From Buddleja alternifolia (lineage: Eukaryota; Streptophyta; Magnoliopsida; Lamiales; Scrophulariaceae): a stretch of DNA of 64,000 bases. The position numbers and the translations under genes were made by a program. Positions 59,004 to 64,000 of the stretch are shown here, in pieces. The stretch is taken from the NCBI GenBank assembly GCA_019426215.1, contig CM033402.1:26633102-26697101 (forward strand). The letters run 5' to 3'. The notes beneath the pieces were generated by a model, which was given only the letters and a program-made list of their open reading frames with translations, searched no databases and was not told where the DNA came from. The stretch's first letter is position 1. Each line of letters starts with the position of its first letter.

Positions 59004-60706
59004 ACTACCCCCCAACTAGGCTATGATCGTCTCGATCAATAAATGGCGAACAAGACTCATAAGTTCAGATTTTACAACTTGCTTTGGGATCTTGAAAGGT
59101 TTTATGTCTCAATTATCAAGCACGTACACGAATTAAACCCTCGTAAATGATTATGACAAGTTACACTTTACCTAGAACACTCAACAATTTGAAAGCCTCC
59201 AAAACATCTTCGATTCCATCTCAAAATCATGAACTCCATATCCATTTTTATGCCAAGAGCACACTTTAAACAAGATTATGCAAACTCATTAGATAATAAA
59301 AACATTAAAACACTTCAAAACTTGTTAACCTATCGGTGTGCATGAAATGTGAAAGTCAAGATCAAAAGGTCTTTTGGCTTGTAACGTAAGGCTAGGTAAT
59401 GGCTTGGACGGGAATATATGGATAAAGTGACTAAACTCAAGAAAGCATACAACTCAATATCATCGAGCTAAACACTCACTTATCAACCGAATAAATCTCC
59501 ACATCTCGCCACTTATAGCTTTTTGATTTCTTTTCCCCTTGAACTCATAACCTCAAAACTTGTTTCTTTTGATGCTAAGGGTGAAAAAATGATTCCCAAA
59601 CCAAATAAATCACATTGAAGCTCAGTTTGTAGCCAAGTCAAGAGAGAGCTCACAAAATATATTTTTCGGTAACTTCCAATCTCTCGACTCTTTAGCCAAC
59701 TTACAACATTTCTTTTTCCTCTCTTTTCACATAAAATCCAAACCTCCAATATTTTATCATAAGCAAGAACAACACCACCTTCTAAACCACTAATTAATAA
59801 GCTTCGATACCCAAAACAAAGTGTATACCCAAATAAATATCAAATGATATGAAGTTCTATGCTCTCTCAATTAGGAAATAGACTTTGTTTTACTTTTAGG
59901 CTAAAGGGTGGTTGGTGTGGCTTACGAAAGAAAGACGAATGGTGGTTTTTAGAGTGCTTAGCACACTCCATTCTTATCAATATGGCTCAAAACAAGGTCT
60001 AGAGATTATGCAATATAGTGAAGGCTAAATGTAAGGCTAGAGACAATGAAAGATGGCCTAAATCATTTCATGACTTCGCACAATCAATACACACTTCAAA
60101 GTCAACAAAAGTGAAAGTTCAATGCTTTAAATCCTCAACAATTCACATAAGCATGGCTAAAAAAGCTTTCACATATAAAATACGACAAATGATTTCATCT
60201 TAGATGAAGTAGAGACACTCAAACGAATCATGCTCCAAGCAAAAGTATGACAAATCATGAAAATGAAATCATTGATTATCACAGTTTTCTAATCCCAAAT
60301 GAAGCATGAAACTTAACAAATGAGTACAAGTTACACCAAATCACCACATCACAAAAAAATTAGGACGTCTATCCCACCCCCCAACTAATCTAGCACATTG
60401 TCCCCAATGAGCGAACATACAAATGTAAAGTAAAGGAAGGAAAGACGTCCCTGATGTTTGAATCTAAGTGATGTCCAAAACGCGAAAGAGCAACAAGGCG
60501 AAGAGTCTGAAAATAACGCCTAGCCAACCGTAAAGTTAGAAAAACAAGAAGAGACACAAAGCATCATCAAAACAACTGAGAACACTTAAAATGAAACAAC
60601 AAAACAAAACAAAAAAAATAACGAGAATGAAAGAAAGCATGTAAAACGTGGGTTGCCTCCCACGAAGCGCTTGTTTTAAGTCATTAGCTCGACTCCCTTG
60701 CACTGC
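59004..60706 (-). other. Gypsy J 3' non-coding region
   Basis: 1.7 kb without a gene. The polypurine tract lies at 59004-59017 (sense AGTTGGGGGGTAGT), preceded by the hairpin TGATCG/CGATCA (59024-59038). Near its upstream end are AAGCGCTT and TGGGAGGCAACCCA (60649-60672), as in gypsy C. ORFs at 59513-59749 and 60018-60203 have no family resemblance. Confidence 0.75.
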
Positions 60707-61102
60707 TCATGGTGGATCATAAGGAGTAATGCCAACTTTGTATAGATGCGCCTTTTTGTGCTTTTTCCAATTGCGTAAAGGCTTCTCATTTCCCATCACA
60801 TTCACAAATCCTGAAAAACTAAGATATGAGCTCAGATTCACTTTTATAAAAATGTAATAAAATTGTAAATAACTAAAAGTGAATTTTAAAGATGGGGAGT
60901 TTTCCATTGATGGTTTTAATAAGTATGTGGTCAGGGCTAACTCCCTGGGCCTTGATTCAGACAACTTTAGTGGTGATATATCCCAGTGACTTGTATATCT
61001 TCGAATCTCCTCATTCTCAACCGTAGTATCACTTGGGTTCTTAGTGTATGCCTCGAACGGGCCACTAAAGTTGTAAACTTTGCTTTCAACCTCCACCACT
61101 AA
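60707..61102 (-). CDS. Unidentified ORF scrap in gypsy J
   Basis: An open frame of about 130 codons ending at TGA 60707-60709, 35-55 bp before the AAGCGCTT/GGGAGGCAACCCA block that follows pol in gypsy C. It therefore sits where the end of pol would be expected, but it does not resemble integrase. Visible text includes VYNFSGPFEAYTKNPSD, ENEEIRRYTSHWDISPLKL and SESRPRELALTTYLLKPSM. In the middle is a 49-bp AT-rich stretch with perfect 11-bp inverted ends (60836-60884). Its 5' side is the deletion junction with the LTR scrap, so the true start is lost. Function unknown. Confidence 0.4.
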   Translation of the reverse strand, partial: LVVEVESKVYNFSGPFEAYTKNPSDTTVENEEIRRYTSHWDISPLKLSESRPRELALTTYLLKPSMENSPSLKFTFSYLQFYYIFIKVNLSSYLSFSGFVNVMGNEKPLRNWKKHKKAHLYKVGITPYDPP

Positions 61103-61369
61103 AGTATGATTCGGCCTGTAAGAGGACGAAAACCTCATTTATATATGATCATTGTGAAAAATCTTTCGTCAACTATCTTCTTTTGTTTCTTTCTTCAATT
61201 TCAAGCTCAATTTGGATCTCTTTTCTCGTCTTTCATGCGTAAATCAACTTTTATCCTACAAAACATAATATATACCAATCAAAGCATTATGAGGGATAAA
61301 AAATGATCAAAGTAACGATCAAATCATATTACAATGGGGCATAAAATATTGTAAAATATGGACTCATCA
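61103..61369 (-). repeat. Gypsy J 5' LTR fragment
   Basis: Nearly identical to 58737-59003 and the same length (267 bp). It is followed by the CTAAA duplication at 61370-61374. Confidence 0.93.
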
Positions 61370-61374
61370 CTAAA

Positions 61375-62089
61375 CTATGGTTTTTCTATTAATATAAGGC
61401 AGTTGATTGTTGTTTTGTTATAAGCATTTATAAGGTGTGAATAAACAACGTAAAGTCCTTGATGACAAGGCGGACCTTCTACCTCCTATGGGATAGGAGG
61501 AAAGGCACTAGAAGTATTTGACCCTTGACATCTAAAAGGGTTCGCAAGTCTAAGAAATATTGATTAGGCATCAATAGTGAATAAAGACTTGTATGATGTA
61601 AGTTTCGACAGAGAAAGTGTCAGTCGTACATTATGGAAATGGTAGTGGGAACTTATATCATAGACGTGTCAGTTGGACTAATATCTTCGAACACGGCTCG
61701 CATCAATTCATCACATGGGTATTCACTCGTTGACAGTCAATGATGAAACTGATAAGTAGTGATAGGTACGTGTGAACCTCTGACCTGAGAAATTGAGTTG
61801 AAGATCTACTTGTGACATCAAGTCTATCATTAGAGTAGTTAGATTCAAATCACTTGTTGGTGGAAGCGACCTCGAAGTGCGACTTGATGGGCAAGTAGCA
61901 TTGTTAACTGATTTGCAATATGGAATTTATTCTCTCATAAGTGAATGAGTAAAATATCCTATACGATCATGAATAAGTGAGGATGAAAGTCTTTGGCCAA
62001 AGCATTTAAATACCTCGACTTATTGTGAGCTTAGGCATATGGTCAAGTTATATGAGTTTGACTTCAAACCATGACTCTTACTTGACTGG
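61375..62089 (+). repeat. Copia I 3' LTR, continuation, truncated
   Basis: Resumes after the J target duplication with CTATGGTTTTTC and follows the I 5' LTR (51304 onward) to CTTACTTGACTGG, about 780 bp into the LTR. The remaining 800 bp or so are missing and H sequence follows. Confidence 0.88.
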
Positions 62090-63358
62090 AACTAAAGCTG
62101 TAACACATGAACTATCCTCTATAAGAGCAGGATCTTCTATAGATGTAGGAATAGAAATGTTGTGGGAAGAAATAAACTTACCCTGAGAACTTGTCTCAAA
62201 AGCAACTTGAGCGCTTGGCTCAACGGCAACTTGAGCGCTTGGCTCAACAGCAACTTGAGCGCTTGGCAAGCAGCTTGACGCTTGCTTGTCCTGGTACGCT
62301 TAAAGATCTTCTTTACATTTTCTCCTTCAACGAGCTTTAGCGTTTGAGCAGGAGGAGCGGCAGATGGTTCCTCAAAGTTTATTTGTTTAATAATCCCTTC
62401 CATCTTACTATGCCTGATGAGGGGAATCTTTTCCTCTTCATCCTCATCAGTGTGCTCATCATCCTTTTAAGGAGAAGGAATGACTTGAGCCTTGGGCTTT
62501 CTGGGAGCCCTCTTCTTTGTTGCAGCCGTACGCTTAACGGCTTCTTTTGGAATTGGATGCTCAGCTTCTTCATCTGACGCTTCGCGTACTTCCAGACGCT
62601 CAGATAGTGGTCTAGCAGCACCAAAAACTTTGTGAGGATTGATTAGATTGTTCAGAATTCTTCTTCTCAGCATTTTAGTCTTGTTTAGTGGTTTGACCAG
62701 ATGAGTAGACACAGTTTGATTTATACAATAGGTCACTCAAAATAAGCCCATAAGGTTTATTTGAGGCCCTTAAACCGTCTCTAAACCTTCCAAATACATA
62801 CTCACTCCAGTTTATCTTGAGATTGAGGAGTATCGCCGTCATCATCTAAAATTGAACTGGGTTTACTTTATGAAAGGTACCCACTCGACATTCTATGATT
62901 TTGCTGCAGAAATCAGCCATCAGTCGGTACTTGGAAGTGTTGTTTGTATGGTACTCCGTCATAAGCACTCATAGTCGTCCATGCGTTCTTGATTTGTTCT
63001 AAAGTAACACTGTGCAATGCCCCACCCTCATTTGGAAGATTGAAGTTCTTGGTAATGGAAGTAGCAGACAAAACAAATTCCTTTGGTGGCTCCTTCTTGG
63101 ATAGAGGAATGAGACAAGAGATAGACTTCTTGTCTTCGAAGAGTTTAGCAGTTTTCCAGAAGATGTCGACTTCCGTTGGAAACAGATAGGAATACTTAGT
63201 CAAGAATGTTTTGAGCCCAGCCTTGGTTACCATGTCCATCATATTAGTTAGATTGATCTGAGGTTGCTCATAAAGAAATTTCCAATCGACAACAAGGCCT
63301 TCAGTAACCTTGATGATAGGCTCGGCCAAAGTAGAAACAGATTTCTTTTGCTGCCATT
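62090..63358 (-). pseudogene. H env-position protein, N-terminal third
   Basis: From an ATG near 63356 (one base out of frame with what follows) the - strand reads a conserved-looking domain: EGLVVDWKFLYEQPQINL, PTEVDIFWKTAKLFEDKK, ITKNFNLPNEGG, AYDGVPYK. In a shifted frame it continues YRLMADFCSKIIECRVGTF and MMTAILLNLKINWSEYVFGRF (the last given in full length of 21 is shortened here to MMTAILLNLKINWSEYVFG). A basic stretch (KRTAATKKRAPRKPKA) and an 8-residue repeat region follow. Blocks of this kind (PTEG, DGVP, a leucine-rich NW block) occur, as I recall, in ORFs of SIRE-like elements. Copia I interrupts it at 62089. Confidence 0.55.
62201..62266 (-). repeat. 24-bp tandem repeat in H coding region
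   Basis: Two full units (62201-62224, 62225-62248) and one partial (62249-62266) of a 24-bp word containing GCAACTTGAGCGCTTGG. On the - strand it encodes repeated SAQVAVEP. Confidence 0.85.
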
Positions 63359-64000
63359 TTTAGTGAAAGAGATGAACTGGGATTTTCTTTTGCTTTCAGA
63401 GAGAGAGAGAGAGAGAGAGAGGGTAAAATTTGCAGAGTAAAGTAAATAATTTTCTGCAAACTTGTGTTTTAAGTGACACAGAAGGAAAATTTTGAAACTT
63501 GTGTTCTCTAGTCTCTATAGGATTTAGACACGTGTAAAGAGTTTCTTTTAATTTTAAATCTCAGCCATGAAAATATTAATTGCGGACGCGAGTTTTGTGT
63601 AAGAGAGAGAAGTTACATTTGGTAACTCCCATATATAATGATTTGACATCTGAGAGTTAAAATTTGAAAAACATTTGGGATTTTCAGAATGTAGTACACG
63701 CGCGTAATGGTACACTGACACGTACATAGACACGTGCTATTTCTGAACCACCATTTTGAAAAGTTTTGATTGCCCGCCAGTTTGATGTGATGGAAGCGTG
63801 TAGATAGAGTACAACATAGACTGTTGAGTCTATCCACTACTTCAAGAAGCTTGTAAAATTTATGCATGAGTTTTATAAACGATTTTATATTGAGTGTTGA
63901 ATGGAATTGGTTCAACGCTTAACAGATACCATTCGTTGTTAAATTTATATTGACGCTTGAAATTAAGATCCTTTTATATTTCAGCGTCAAGATATTGTGG
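63359..64000 (-). other. H non-coding sequence at window end
   Basis: No supportable gene. Contains a (GA)12 simple repeat at 63398-63421 and several CACGTG-type words (63529-63536, 63729-63736). The ORF at 63613-63915 shows no family features. pol of H, if present, lies to the right. Confidence 0.5.

Larger units (their letters stand above)
57511..61369 (-). mobile_element. Gypsy J: shortened Athila-like element nested in copia I
   Basis: On the - strand: a 267-bp scrap of the 5' LTR (61369-61103), an unidentified coding scrap (61102-60707), 1.7 kb non-coding, polypurine tract, 3' LTR (59003-57511). Target duplication CTAAA on both sides. The 5' LTR scrap has the same 267-bp length as the homologous part of the 3' LTR (58737-59003). 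Everything from within the 5' LTR through gag and most or all of pol is missing, so J is a deletion derivative. Confidence 0.92.
51235..62089 (+). mobile_element. Copia I: copia element nested in H, with a large internal deletion
   Basis: 5' LTR 51235-52812, primer site 52814-52827, leader, gag fused to late integrase (54705-57427), polypurine-like GCAAGTGGGGGAT (57430-57442), and a 3' LTR (57443-57510 plus 61370-62089) split by gypsy J. The 3' LTR ends early at CTTGACTGG, where H sequence resumes. Same family as A and B, with B-type gag. Protease, pre-integrase and integrase core are deleted. Confidence 0.88.
46695..64000 (-). mobile_element. H: SIRE/Maximus-like copia element, 3' part, with copia I inside
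   Basis: 3' LTR 46695-48267, polypurine tract 48268-48290, a long env-position coding region (48499-51234 and, after the copia I insertion, 62090-63358), then non-coding sequence to the window end. pol and the 5' LTR would lie to the right, outside the window. Assigned to the SIRE/Maximus type from the TGTTGGTCCC LTR end, the long AAAAAGGGGGAAAT polypurine tract and the extra coding region between pol position and 3' LTR. The pol evidence needed for certainty is absent. Confidence 0.7.

Noticed and set aside
1..64000. Host protein-coding genes, rRNA, CRISPR arrays or bacterial operons
   Set aside because: Nothing of the kind was found; every recognisable protein domain belongs to LTR retrotransposons.

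Overview
The window is a block of nested plant LTR retrotransposons with no recognisable host gene. I infer a eudicot nuclear genome, probably pericentromeric or other repeat-rich heterochromatin. The evidence is low GC, 1.2-1.6 kb LTRs with TG...CA ends, Ty1/copia elements primed by initiator-Met tRNA, and an Athila/Tat-like Ty3/gypsy element with a tRNA-Asp-type primer site. Nothing prokaryotic is present, and the species cannot be named from this sequence.

Layout, with letters used throughout. L (759-5091, +) is a strongly decayed copia element followed by its LTR. M (about 5092-6750, +) is a decayed gypsy LTR. Copia A (7136-26222, -) has an ATATG target duplication on both sides. Its 3' LTR is split by gypsy C (8533-18575, +), which has two 1,558-bp LTRs and a CTAGT target duplication. 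Copia B (26254-34430, +) starts 31 bp from A, so their 5' LTRs face away from each other. B's 3' LTR is cut by gypsy D (34431-39234, -), which keeps its 3' half. Copia E (39235-44323, -) has lost most of its interior and contains a possible solo LTR. From 44.3 kb to the end I read one nested chain: gypsy F is entered by copia G, G by K, K by H (a SIRE/Maximus-like copia with a long env-position reading frame), H by copia I, and I's 3' LTR by gypsy J (CTAAA target duplication).

Coding content is gag-protease-integrase-RT-RNase H in the copia elements and gag-protease-RT-RNase H-integrase in gypsy C. D has a putative plant transposon protein, and H has a long unassigned env-position protein. 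Every pol frame is broken, so no element here looks autonomous. A is the least damaged: one frameshift, five point nonsense codons and a 15-bp in-frame loss. C has lost its RT core.

The most interesting signals are non-coding. (1) C and D have different LTRs but share about 1 kb between coding region and polypurine tract. It holds a series of hairpins in the same order, with loop changes, one clear compensatory base-pair change and one re-paired stem. (2) A hairpin sits just before the polypurine tract in C, D, F and J, with a different stem sequence in each. (3) Copia A, B and I each carry GC-rich hairpins about 270-285 and about 405 nt from the primer site, candidates for packaging or dimerisation signals. 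(4) The start of gypsy C's interior (10091-10850) is a word-by-word, colinear blend with the copia A sequence that follows C's other LTR, including a deletion private to A. That looks like a consensus or assembly artefact and should be checked before the locus is interpreted.
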